Part shown: positions 7,102 to 14,444 of the stretch, piece after piece
How positions within the stretch are numbered: the stretch's first letter is position 1
Layout of the letters: each line of letters starts with the position of its first letter
NCBI GenBank assembly: GCA_020846515.1
Contig: JADLDX010000714.1
Span: forward strand, 1 to 14,558
DNA: 14,558 nucleotides
Origin: Pirellulaceae bacterium
Lineage (GTDB): Bacteria > Planctomycetota > Planctomycetia > Pirellulales > Pirellulaceae
Direction: 5' to 3'
The notes under the pieces: model-generated
The model's input: only the letters and a program-made list of their open reading frames with translations
Database searches by the model: none
What the model was told of the DNA's origin: nothing
Program-made: the position numbers and the translations under genes

Positions 7102-7346
7102 CCTGTTTGGTTGTGCTGTCTCGACTAGATAGGCATCTTCATGCATAAAGGACAATGACGAGTCGCAGAGCGATTCGTTTACATGGCACTCCGTCACGGG
7201 GCTTGTTTGTTGTGGGTGGCTCGACTAAACAAGTGTCTTCATGGATGAAGGTAATTGACGAGTCGCGGAGCGATTCGTTTACATGTAGTCGACGAGTCGC
7301 GGAGCGATTCGTTTACATTTAGCCCCGACAAAGTACGGAACACCTG
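7074..7346. other. Repeat-filled spacer between pump and SDR gene
   Basis: This 273-bp spacer is nearly all repeat sequence, with only about 28 bp of unrepeated DNA before ATG 7347. No RNA gene or small ORF is supported. A promoter for the SDR gene would have to lie within the repeats or in 7285-7340; none is clear. Confidence 0.6.
7085..7318. repeat. 100-bp tandem repeat with 28-bp palindromic cores
   Basis: Unit A (7085-7184) and unit B (7185-7284) are tandem with a period of exactly 100 bp. They are highly similar at their ends and more diverged in the middle. Each begins GCACTCCGT and ends with a 28-bp element at 7157-7184 and 7257-7284. A third copy of the 28-bp element stands alone at 7291-7318. 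The element holds the hairpin CGAGTCGC-GGA-GCGATTCG, an 8-bp stem with one G-T pair and a 3-nt loop. Its complementary strand reads CGC-TCC-GCG, which matches the CAC-TCC-GTG hairpin at the unit's other end with a compensatory change. Each unit is thus bounded by inverted members of one hairpin family. Confidence 0.88.
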
Positions 7347-8342
7347 ATGCACAATATACTGATCACTGGTGGTTATGGCTGTATCGGCAGTGAGACAGCC
7401 AAGTGGTTGCTGCGCAACACGCCACATAACGTCACGATATGCAGTCGCAAGGTAAGCGACCAGCGTACAGGTCGTATCTTTCACGATGTCGATCGCACGC
7501 GATTGAAGGCGCTGGCCTGCGATGTGTGTGACCCGACGCAGATAGCGCAGATATTGGCTGGCGAAGGCATTACGCGCGTGGGCCACTTGGCGGCGCTGCA
7601 AACGCCCGACTGCAATGCTTATCGCGATTTAGGATTGCAGACAAACCTCGCGGCCACCCAGCACTTGATCGAGTCGATAAAGACTGGGGGCCGATCCATA
7701 GAGCGAGTTGTGTTTGCCAGTTCGATTGCTGTTTACGGACCTCGAGCTGCCTACCCGGCAGGCCTGGTGCCGATGCTTTCGGCGCCTCAACCCGTCAATG
7801 TGTATGGTGTCTGGAAACTGGCCAGCGAAATGATTCTGAAATTCTTCCAGCAAGACACAGGTATTTCCACAGTCTGTTTAAGGCCAGGTGTGTTGTTTGG
7901 TCCGGGACGTGACGCGGGGCTGACGTCCAGTCCCACGACGGCCATGAAGTGCGTGGCCTTAGACCTGCCTTACGAAGTGCCTTTTAAAACTCAGCAGGAC
8001 TATCTCTATGCGCCCGACGCTGGCGCGGCCTTCGCTCAGGCACTGGTAGGACCATTTGATGGTTACGGTGTTTTCACGATGCCGCATCACACTGCCAACA
8101 CTGCTCAAATTGTGTCGCATCTCCAGCAGGCAGCTACGCAGCTGGGGATACCCGCACAGTTTAAGATCACCGTCGGTCAACCCGATGCGCCGTTTATATC
8201 CGAGTTGGATTACGAACCATTTCTGCAAGCGTTCCCCGATGTGCAGCAAACGGAACTGGCCCAAGCGATTCGAAATTCCTTGACGGTCTTCATGGATCAA
8301 GTGCAACGAGGCTGGTTGCAGGCAGCCGACATCAAACGCTGA
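7347..8342 (+). CDS. NAD(P)-dependent epimerase/dehydratase (extended SDR)
   Basis: Predicted cytoplasmic oxidoreductase of 331 aa with a Rossmann fold, probably acting on a nucleotide sugar or related metabolite. The nucleotide-binding motif TGGYGCIG (7-14) fits GxxGxxG. The HLAAL segment (80-84), SSIAVYG (125-131, catalytic Ser region) and YGVWK (Tyr153, Lys157 of YxxxK) complete the extended-SDR set. PGVLFGPGR (about 180-188) fits the substrate-binding half. After the second strand the sequence is ICSRK rather than an acidic residue, which hints at NADP(H), although this is not decisive. The substrate cannot be named; UDP-glucose 4-epimerase-like annotation would overreach. ATG 7347 follows a weak GGA at 7-nt spacing. 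The gene is isolated: repeats lie upstream, and a convergent gene ends 2 bp beyond its stop. Confidence 0.82.
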   Translation: MHNILITGGYGCIGSETAKWLLRNTPHNVTICSRKVSDQRTGRIFHDVDRTRLKALACDVCDPTQIAQILAGEGITRVGHLAALQTPDCNAYRDLGLQTNLAATQHLIESIKTGGRSIERVVFASSIAVYGPRAAYPAGLVPMLSAPQPVNVYGVWKLASEMILKFFQQDTGISTVCLRPGVLFGPGRDAGLTSSPTTAMKCVALDLPYEVPFKTQQDYLYAPDAGAAFAQALVGPFDGYGVFTMPHHTANTAQIVSHLQQAATQLGIPAQFKITVGQPDAPFISELDYEPFLQAFPDVQQTELAQAIRNSLTVFMDQVQRGWLQAADIKR

Positions 8343-8344
8343 AC

Positions 8345-9121
8345 TTACATTCTTACCAAGGCGTGCAGGATGAATGAGCCGAAGATGGATAATGTCAATG
8401 TGACCAGTATATAACTTAAAGCTCGTTTGGTGCCGCGGGAAATCAACCAGATACCGACGGCCAACTCGCAACTGCTCATCAAGTTGCCCAACCAAATCAA
8501 CCCGTCATAATGCTGGCGCAGCAGACTACCAAGAAGTAACGATGGCATGATCGTTGGTAACGCGAGAATTTGTGAGATCCCTATAAGCCCGCCTTGCCAA
8601 AAATTCCCGTCGCGGCATATCCACAAGAAAGGGGCCAGTTGACAACTGAGCAACCCGGCCAGCAGCCAGCGCATGGATGCATGTTGACGCACCCACCAGG
8701 CTCCGCAAAGCAATACCAGCACAGAGGGTATTGCGCTGGCAAACGCAAGAAAGTCGCTCGTCTGCTTGGATGCTTGCTTACCAAAGGCCAACATGCCCGC
8801 GACGATGAGTGTGACCACCATGATGTGCCACAGTTTTACTTGGTATCCGGTCAGTTTGGGTCTGGTCGGTGCGGTTGAGACTACATGTACCCAGATCAGT
8901 AAGCCAATTGCCAGGGCGTCAAAACACAGCATGGCCAAAGCGATCCAACGTACGATTGGCGCATCTCGACTCTGATCTGCTCCGGTCCAATCGTAGAACT
9001 CGGGCATGAACCAGCCAGTTAGTACGGATGCCAGACTGAGAACCAACGCTGAGCGAAATTCAAGCCATGGCCGAGCAATTTGGCTGGGTGCTGGTTGGGT
9101 GTGATCGGTGAGGTCGCTCAT
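8345..9121 (-). CDS. Hypothetical polytopic membrane protein
   Basis: This encodes 258 aa and I do not recognise the family. About seven to eight hydrophobic segments can be seen, near residues 23-39, 57-79, 96-113, 124-143, 150-168, 177-200, 207-228 and 234-255. The protein is therefore almost entirely membrane-embedded with short loops. There is no signal peptide, heme motif or catalytic motif. The N-terminal 20 residues are polar and probably cytoplasmic. ATG 9119-9121 is the first in frame; no clear ribosome-binding site precedes it. The stop (8345-8347) is 2 bp from the stop of the SDR gene, so the two genes converge with no room for separate terminators. It is transcribed divergently from the PSCyt2/PSD1 operon across a 268-bp spacer. 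The long, clean hydrophobic pattern makes a real gene likely. Confidence 0.75.
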   Translation of the reverse strand: MSDLTDHTQPAPSQIARPWLEFRSALVLSLASVLTGWFMPEFYDWTGADQSRDAPIVRWIALAMLCFDALAIGLLIWVHVVSTAPTRPKLTGYQVKLWHIMVVTLIVAGMLAFGKQASKQTSDFLAFASAIPSVLVLLCGAWWVRQHASMRWLLAGLLSCQLAPFLWICRDGNFWQGGLIGISQILALPTIMPSLLLGSLLRQHYDGLIWLGNLMSSCELAVGIWLISRGTKRALSYILVTLTLSIFGSFILHALVRM

Positions 9122-9192
9122 GATTGGTCGTACTTTGGTGATGGGTGGGGGTATGAAGGATACCAGGGAACGGAACGGAGGTTCAAAATTAC

Positions 9193-9221
9193 TTGATTTT
9201 AACCCACCAATGCGTTATCCT
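9193..9221 (+). promoter_or_regulatory. Candidate sigma70-type promoter for the three-gene operon
   Basis: TTGATT (9193-9198) and TATCCT (9216-9221) are separated by 17 bp in an AT-richer part of the spacer 9122-9389, facing the operon. This is a weak match by eye. The distance to ATG 9390 would give a 5' untranslated leader of about 160 nt. A small hairpin, GGTAT-GAAGG-ATACC (9150-9164), lies just upstream and could be an operator. Nothing else was seen in this spacer. Confidence 0.35.
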
Positions 9222-9379
9222 CATGCATCCCCCCACGAATCCCTCCTTTGCCGTCCTACCGTTTCCCAGTCCCACGCGTCACCCTTGCTTGCCGCATCGT
9301 GGAGTTCTGCCCCAGACCGTTGTTTCGGGGATGAGAACCAATGCACAGGCAATGATTAGACAGATGTTCGCATCCCTGC

Positions 9380-9383
9380 GGAG
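9380..9383 (+). promoter_or_regulatory. Ribosome-binding site of the PSCyt2/PSD1 gene
   Basis: GGAG lies 6 nt before ATG 9390. It supports the chosen start, which also places a signal peptide at the very N-terminus. Confidence 0.65.
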
Positions 9384-9389
9384 TCGACC

Positions 9390-11879
9390 ATGTGCCAAAG
9401 AGGTTTTTCGATACACGCGTTGGGAGTCTTTGCCTGCGCAGTCGGCGTCTTTCTAGTACATGGCGCTAGGGGCGATGAACCGGCCGACAAAGCTTTAGCT
9501 TTGCATCATCAAATCGATCAATTGGTGGAGCAGGCTGCTGTTGGTCCGTTGGCTCGTCAGTGTTCTGATACGGACTTCGTTCGTCGAATCTATCTGGATC
9601 TGACGGGAGCGATTCCTTCGGCCCAGCAGGTCAAAGAATTTCTGGCGGATCCGGCGACCAATAAACGTGAACGGTTGATCGACCAGCTAATCGGCTCGCC
9701 AGAATTCAATCGTACCATGGCGATGCAGTTTTCTGTCATTCTGCTGGAACGTCGCAATGAGAAAAACGTCAAGCATCAGCTGTGGGAGCAATACCTTTAT
9801 CAGTCGTTTGAGTCAGACAAGCCGTTGGATCAACTGGCCAGTGAACTGATTTATAGCGAGGCGGCAGACGGTTCGTTGCATCCGGCCAACAAGTTTATAC
9901 TCAGCCGGGAAGTTGAGCCCAATGCGGTAACGCGCGATGTAGGACGCTTGGTGTTTGGGATGGATTTACAGTGTGCCCAGTGCCATAACCATCCGCTAAT
10001 CGACGCTTATCTGCAAGAAGATTATTACGGTTTATACGCATTTTTGCACCGCACGAGTTTGTTCACGATCGCATCCAATAAAGAGGTGCGTTTAGCGGAA
10101 AAGCCGGACGGCGAGGCCAGTTTCAAGTCGGTCTTCACAGGTAACTCTCGCGACCATACGACGCCTCGCTTGCCCAAAGAGTTTTCCCTGTTCGACGAGC
10201 CGCTGCCAGCGGCCGGGCTGGAGTATCTGGTCAAGCCAGACAAGAACGTGGCCGGCCGACCAGCGTTCAGTCGCCGTGAAGCGTTGGCCAAAATGATCGA
10301 GCGCAGTGATCAATTCACTCGCAATATGGCTAATCGCATTTGGGCGCTGATGCTCTCGCGAGGTATCGTCCATCCACTGGATTTTCATCATCAACTCAAT
10401 TCACCAGCCAACCCCGCACTGCTGAAGTTGATCGCTACCCAACTGAAGGCCAACGACTTTAGACTGCGTCCAGTCATACGCTCGATTGCCCTGTCAAAAA
10501 CTTATCAGCGTTCGGTAGAACCGCCGGCAGCGGATACGATCAATTACAGTGATGTGGCTGCTCGTGGGCATGTCTTGAACGCAGCCCTCAAAGAACGCGA
10601 AGCCCAGATTGGTCCGTTCAAGGAAGCTGCTGCCAAGAGCGACGCAGCATATGCCGAGTTGCTCAGTCGACAGGATGCCCATGCGATTGAACTGGCCAAG
10701 CATGCCAAGTTGGTCAGTGAAGCGCGAGCCAAATATGACAAAGCTGCAGAGGCACATCAAAAGGCTGAGGAGCCCAAGCGACAGCTTGAGCCTAAAGAGC
10801 GCGCGGTCGCTGAGGCCTCGCAGAAGTTACGCCTGGCCGCCGACGCGGTTGGCGATGACAAGCAACTCGCCGAGGCAGCTACGAAAGTGGCCGAAAAGGC
10901 TAAGCAGCTTGCGCAATCGCTGGAGAAGCTGACCAAAGCGGCTCAAGCGACAGCCAACGGTCTGGAAAAGGCCCAGGCTGAGTTGACTGCGGCTGACGCG
11001 GCCTTGGCGAAAGTGAATACTGGTAAAGTCGACCCGACTCAACTGCAGCAACTGGAGATGGCCCAAATCGCCGCCGCTGCCACTCTGGCCAATGGTTTGT
11101 TCGACGCTGATCTCCTCCGGCGACAAGTGAATCTCTGTAACGCGTTGAATGAGTATCATCAGTTGGAAACCACGGATACGGCCAAGGCCAGTTCCGTCTG
11201 GCTGTCGATTGTTGACCAATGGACTGTCGCTGGGCAAGTTGCCCCTCTCAAGCCGCTGTCGCCTGAGCAACTGACAATGAGCGCCATGCAAGCTACCGGC
11301 GCATTGCCCATGCAGGTCAAAGAAGTTGTCAAGCAGATTGAAGCCGCCGCCGCGAAAGCCGCGGCTGCAGAGAAAGCGGCTGCAGAGAAAGCGGCTGCAG
11401 AGAAAGCTGCTGGTAAGCCTGCGCCAGAAAAAGCAGTGGCGGACAAGGGCGGCGCAGCGCCTGCGGACGCTGCGACGCAAGCGCCGGTCGAGAAGATTGG
11501 CAAGTCAGCCAGCCAACAGCTCAAACTGATCGATGCCCTTCGCAGTCGGTTAGACCAGTTCGCGACGTTATACGGTGGCTTGCCAGGTGAGGATTTTCAA
11601 GCGACCGTCAATCAAGCCTTGTTCTTCGGCAACGGATCGGTCATCGACGAATGGCTGAAACCGGCCGGTGACAATCTGAGTGTTCAATTGGGCAAGGCCA
11701 GCTCGCAGGCGGAGATGGCCGATATCCTGTTCCTGTCGGTACTATCTCGACCAGCCACCGAAGAAGAAAAATTAGATTTTGCTGAATCGCTCGCGCCCAG
11801 TGAAATCGATCGTCAACAAGTTTTTAACCAATGGGTTTGGGCATTGCTGTCGAGTAACGAATTCCGATTCAATCACTAG
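9390..11879 (+). CDS. PSCyt2 (DUF1549) / PSD1 (DUF1553) protein with coiled-coil insertion
   Basis: An exported 829-aa protein of a family expanded in planctomycetes, of unknown biochemical role. A Sec-type signal peptide occupies residues 1 to about 28 (hydrophobic LGVFACAVGVFLV). The PSCyt2 domain follows, with DFVRRIYLDLTGAIPSAQQV (63-82) and a c-type heme motif CAQCH (195-199) in the family's usual CAQCHNHP context, so covalent heme is plausible. The first part of PSD1 spans about 285-375 (FSRREALAKMI ... NRIWALMLSRGIVHPLDF ... SIALSKTYQRS). Residues about 390-545 are Ala/Lys/Glu-rich and predicted helical or coiled coil. A further Ala/Lys stretch built on a 15-bp DNA repeat is at about 650-690. 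Typical PSD1 C-terminal sequence (LSRPATEEEKL ... WALLSSNEFRFNH) then resumes and ends the protein. The stop overlaps a GTG in the next frame. It is the first gene of a three-gene operon. Confidence 0.88.
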   Translation: MCQRGFSIHALGVFACAVGVFLVHGARGDEPADKALALHHQIDQLVEQAAVGPLARQCSDTDFVRRIYLDLTGAIPSAQQVKEFLADPATNKRERLIDQLIGSPEFNRTMAMQFSVILLERRNEKNVKHQLWEQYLYQSFESDKPLDQLASELIYSEAADGSLHPANKFILSREVEPNAVTRDVGRLVFGMDLQCAQCHNHPLIDAYLQEDYYGLYAFLHRTSLFTIASNKEVRLAEKPDGEASFKSVFTGNSRDHTTPRLPKEFSLFDEPLPAAGLEYLVKPDKNVAGRPAFSRREALAKMIERSDQFTRNMANRIWALMLSRGIVHPLDFHHQLNSPANPALLKLIATQLKANDFRLRPVIRSIALSKTYQRSVEPPAADTINYSDVAARGHVLNAALKEREAQIGPFKEAAAKSDAAYAELLSRQDAHAIELAKHAKLVSEARAKYDKAAEAHQKAEEPKRQLEPKERAVAEASQKLRLAADAVGDDKQLAEAATKVAEKAKQLAQSLEKLTKAAQATANGLEKAQAELTAADAALAKVNTGKVDPTQLQQLEMAQIAAAATLANGLFDADLLRRQVNLCNALNEYHQLETTDTAKASSVWLSIVDQWTVAGQVAPLKPLSPEQLTMSAMQATGALPMQVKEVVKQIEAAAAKAAAAEKAAAEKAAAEKAAGKPAPEKAVADKGGAAPADAATQAPVEKIGKSASQQLKLIDALRSRLDQFATLYGGLPGEDFQATVNQALFFGNGSVIDEWLKPAGDNLSVQLGKASSQAEMADILFLSVLSRPATEEEKLDFAESLAPSEIDRQQVFNQWVWALLSSNEFRFNH
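11361..11405 (+). repeat. Three perfect 15-bp tandem repeats in the PSD1 gene
   Basis: The unit gcggctgcagagaaa occurs at 11361-11375, 11376-11390 and 11391-11405 without mismatch, then decays. It encodes AAAEK repeats in a low-complexity segment. Perfect identity suggests recent expansion, and copy number may vary between strains while preserving frame. Confidence 0.92.
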
Positions 11880-11952
11880 TGCCAAATCCCAACCGAATCA
11901 AAGCCGAATATAAGCCGTTTACAGCCGATCATCCGTTAATCTGCCGTTATCA

Positions 11953-11958
11953 GGAGAG
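11953..11958 (+). promoter_or_regulatory. Ribosome-binding site that decides the DUF1501 start
   Basis: GGAGAG lies 7 nt before ATG 11966. The frame is also open from GTG 11879, which overlaps the previous stop, but that start has no such site and would place 29 extra polar residues before the Tat signal. Confidence 0.75.
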
Positions 11959-11965
11959 CCAGGTC

Positions 11966-13267
11966 ATGAAGTGCGACTATGCCTGTGAGTCGATGGAGCA
12001 TACAGTTGGGCGCCGAGCTTTCCTGAGTAGCTTGATGGCCGGATCATTAGCCGGCTCCTTAGGTGTGGCTGCCGGCTTGGGTGGTGCCATGCTCGGTCAG
12101 TCCGCGGTGGCTTCACAGTTCAAAGCTGGCAATAAACGCGTGCTGAACATTTTTCTGCATGGTGGGGTCAGCCAGTTGGAGTCATGGGACCCCAAGCCTA
12201 ATACAGATACGGGTGGACCATTCCGCGCGATACCGACCACTGTGCCGGGCATGCACATTTGTGAATTGTTGCCGCATACCGCCAAGCAGATGCATCACTT
12301 GTCCCTGATTCGCAGCTTGGATACCAAGAATGGTGACCATGGACGTGGCCATGTTGAAATGACGACCGGTCGCAAGCAGATGCCTGGCACAGATTATCCG
12401 CACTTGGGTGCTGTATCGGCCAAACTGTTGAGCCCCGAGAACTTCTCGTTGCCTGGTCATATCCTTATTCGCGGAGCAGGCTCCAGCAATCACAAAGCGG
12501 CTTATCTTGGACCGAAGTATTCCAGTGTGACCATGGAAGATGGCCAGCCGCCACAGTTCACCAAACGTCCGGAATCGCTGACCAGCCAGGCTGACCTGGC
12601 TCGCAATGCGTTGCGGGAACGAATGAATGATCGCTTTGCCGGTAAGCGACGGACCGCCGATACCGATGCCTATGCTTATTCCTATGAACAAGCGCTGGAC
12701 CTGTTGGCGCAGCGCGATGTCTTTGACACGTCGAAGGAATCCACCAAGGACCAAGAGCGCTATGGTCAGAGCGAGTTCGGTCGGCACTGTCTACTGGCCC
12801 GGCGACTGCTGGAACATAACGTGCCTTTCGTGCAGGTGAATCATTCCAATTACGATACTCACCACGAGAATTTTGACTTTCATATTGAGCAATTGGGTGA
12901 GTTTGATTTGCCGTTTGCGACGCTGATTTCCGATTTGGCCGAACGCGGCTTACTACAAGACACGCTGGTGTGCGTGATGTCCGAATTCGGACGGACACCC
13001 AAGATTAATTCGCGTTACGGACGCGATCACTGGGGTACGGCTTGGAGCGTGCTGCTGGGCGGATGCGGTATTCAGCCCGGCGCGATCATCGGCAAGACGA
13101 ATGACAATGGTACTCAGGTTGTGGATCGAGTCGTTGATCATGGCCATGTATTCCACACGATTCTTCAAGCCGTGAAAGTTGATTCCACTGGTGAGTTCAC
13201 CATTGGGTCACGCAAGTTCCCCATCGCTGATCCAGCCAAAGAGCCGATCAAGGAGTTGCTTGCCTAA
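11966..13267 (+). CDS. Tat-exported DUF1501 protein
   Basis: A 433-aa member of the DUF1501 family, which belongs to the alkaline phosphatase/sulfatase-like fold; its reaction is unknown. The N-terminus has a twin-arginine signal, GRRAFL (15-20), followed by a Gly/Ala/Leu-rich hydrophobic stretch to about residue 50, so export in folded state is expected. Family motifs include FLHGGVSQLESWDPKP (63-78), DHGRGHVEMTTGRK, GTDYPHLGAV, VNHSNYDTHHENF, and near the C-terminus MSEFGRTPKIN with GRDHW. These His/Asp-rich segments resemble metal-binding positions of the superfamily, though I cannot align them residue by residue. It lies 86 bp after the PSCyt2/PSD1 gene, and its stop overlaps the start of the WD40 gene by 1 nt (TAATG), which supports translational coupling. 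DUF1549/1553 and DUF1501 genes are commonly paired in planctomycetes, so a joint function is likely. Confidence 0.9.
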   Translation: MKCDYACESMEHTVGRRAFLSSLMAGSLAGSLGVAAGLGGAMLGQSAVASQFKAGNKRVLNIFLHGGVSQLESWDPKPNTDTGGPFRAIPTTVPGMHICELLPHTAKQMHHLSLIRSLDTKNGDHGRGHVEMTTGRKQMPGTDYPHLGAVSAKLLSPENFSLPGHILIRGAGSSNHKAAYLGPKYSSVTMEDGQPPQFTKRPESLTSQADLARNALRERMNDRFAGKRRTADTDAYAYSYEQALDLLAQRDVFDTSKESTKDQERYGQSEFGRHCLLARRLLEHNVPFVQVNHSNYDTHHENFDFHIEQLGEFDLPFATLISDLAERGLLQDTLVCVMSEFGRTPKINSRYGRDHWGTAWSVLLGGCGIQPGAIIGKTNDNGTQVVDRVVDHGHVFHTILQAVKVDSTGEFTIGSRKFPIADPAKEPIKELLA

Positions 13268-14280
13268 TGAATCTCCAGCCACAGCAACCCGCCACGCCAC
13301 TTGTTCAGCCCGACAAGACCCACCAGATTTTGGAGTACAAACACACTCGTCCGTTGATCAGTTGTTGTTGGGACTCAAAGTCACGGTACGTGTTCTTTGG
13401 AGCTGAAGACAATATCATCCATCGTTATGAAGTGGCTAGCAAAAACGTGGTACCGTTGCAGGCCCATGACAGCTGGGTGCGGGCCATGGGCGTAACACCC
13501 GACGGCGAGACTGTGCTGACGGCTGGCTACGATGGTCGACTGGTCACTTGGGACATGAAGGATGTCAGCAAGGCCAAGCGAGTAGTTGACGCACACATCG
13601 GCTGGGCTCGGGCGCTGGCGATTAGCCCTGACGGTAAGCAAGTAGCGACGTGTGGCAACGACCAATTCGTGAAACTGTGGGATATCGCCGAAGGTCGACT
13701 CATTCGCGAATTCTCTGGCCATCAATCGCACGTGTATTATGTGGCGTTCACCGCCGACGGCAAGCAGCTGCTGTCATGTGATTTAAAAGGGCATTTGAAA
13801 CTATGGTCGATCGAGGAGCCTGATCGGAAAACTGATGTGGTCAAAGCAGAAGCCCTGACCAAATACGACACGACGTTTCGCGCGGATATCGGCGGCGCCC
13901 GCTCGATGGCCACTAATGCCGACGGCTCGATTTTGGCGATGGCTGGCATCACCAATGTGAGCAATGCGTTTGCAGGTGTCGGCGAAGTAGCCGTGGTATT
14001 GGTCGATTGGCAAAAGTCCAAAATAACTCAGACGTTAGAGTCCAAAGACAAGACGCGCGGCACGGCTTGGGGCGTAGCCTACCATCCTGATGGATTCTGG
14101 TTAGCCGTGACGGCCGGCAGTGGTGGCTGGTTGTACTTTTGGAAAGGCGATATCGCGCATGAGTTCTTCAAACTGAAGCTCAAGAGCGATGGCCGCGGCA
14201 TGAGTCTGTCACCTGATAATCGCCAGGTTGCAGTAGCCCATGCCGATAACCATCTGCGCCTCTATGACATGAACGCCTAG
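13267..14280 (+). CDS. WD40 repeat beta-propeller protein
   Basis: A 337-aa protein made almost wholly of WD40-type blades, probably a protein-interaction scaffold. Blades can be read near residues 27-57, 67-97 (HDSWVRAMGVTPDG ... TWDM), 109-139 (HIGWARALAISPDG ... KLWDI), 152-182 (HQSHVYYVAFTADG ... KLWSI), 210-246, 265-292 (AWGVAYHPDG ... YFW) and 306-335 (MSLSPDNRQ ... RLYDM). That makes seven, enough for a closed propeller. Blades 2-4 are canonical; 5 is irregular. No signal peptide or membrane segment is visible, so it is predicted to be cytoplasmic, unlike the products of the two genes before it. It starts at ATG 13267, overlapping the DUF1501 stop by 1 nt, and closes the operon. No enzymatic domain is fused to it. 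Confidence 0.9.
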   Translation: MNLQPQQPATPLVQPDKTHQILEYKHTRPLISCCWDSKSRYVFFGAEDNIIHRYEVASKNVVPLQAHDSWVRAMGVTPDGETVLTAGYDGRLVTWDMKDVSKAKRVVDAHIGWARALAISPDGKQVATCGNDQFVKLWDIAEGRLIREFSGHQSHVYYVAFTADGKQLLSCDLKGHLKLWSIEEPDRKTDVVKAEALTKYDTTFRADIGGARSMATNADGSILAMAGITNVSNAFAGVGEVAVVLVDWQKSKITQTLESKDKTRGTAWGVAYHPDGFWLAVTAGSGGWLYFWKGDIAHEFFKLKLKSDGRGMSLSPDNRQVAVAHADNHLRLYDMNA

Positions 14281-14282
14281 GA

Positions 14283-14317
14283 AGAGACATTGATAAAACC
14301 TACGTCTCTCTTTCCTC
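14283..14317 (+). terminator. Weak hairpin after the WD40 gene
   Basis: AGAGAC (14283-14288) can pair with GTCTCT (14304-14309) across a 15-nt loop, and a pyrimidine-rich CTTTCCTCTT follows. It sits 3 bp after the stop of the operon's last gene. The stem is short and lacks a clean T run, so it is only a candidate. Confidence 0.35.
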
Positions 14318-14337
14318 TTGCGGTGTAGCATTGCGGC

Positions 14338-14361
14338 GTAGCCACCGTCGCCAGACGGTGG
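14338..14361. repeat. Single copy of the cusB-cusA palindrome
   Basis: GTAG followed by the palindrome ccaccgtcgccagacggtgg (14342-14361) is the exact reverse complement of the palindrome at 3806-3825 and has the same orientation as the unit at 3707-3730. Its occurrence more than 10 kb away shows that this is a dispersed family and not just a local duplication. Confidence 0.9.
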
Positions 14362-14394
14362 AGGCGTGGCCTCGGATTCACAAGTAAACCAGAC

Positions 14395-14444
14395 GCTAGC
14401 GCGTTTGCGGCAAATTAGCCGCGGGGCGCTAGCCCACGGTTTTT
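14395..14444 (+). terminator. Nested hairpin with T run, terminator-like dispersed element
   Basis: GCTAGCGC (14395-14402) pairs perfectly with GCGCTAGC (14426-14433). Inside, GCGGC (14407-14411) pairs with GCCGC (14418-14422) around AAATTA. A run of five T (14440-14444) follows 6 nt later. The structure could end transcription from the three-gene operon, but the gap before the T run is longer than in a standard intrinsic terminator. It may instead be another dispersed palindromic element. Confidence 0.5.

Noticed and set aside
7157..7318. CRISPR array
   Set aside because: Three 28-bp repeats occur, but spacings are 72 and 6 bp, not uniform, the larger spacer is itself part of a tandem repeat, and no cas gene is present.
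9193..9456. Plus-strand ORF of 87 aa from a TTG in the operon leader
   Set aside because: Pro-rich, motif-free, starts at a non-ATG codon and overlaps the signal peptide region of the PSCyt2/PSD1 gene in another frame.
11879..11965. GTG start of the DUF1501 gene overlapping the previous stop
   Set aside because: ATG 11966 has a strong GGAGAG site and puts the twin-arginine motif near the N-terminus, as expected.
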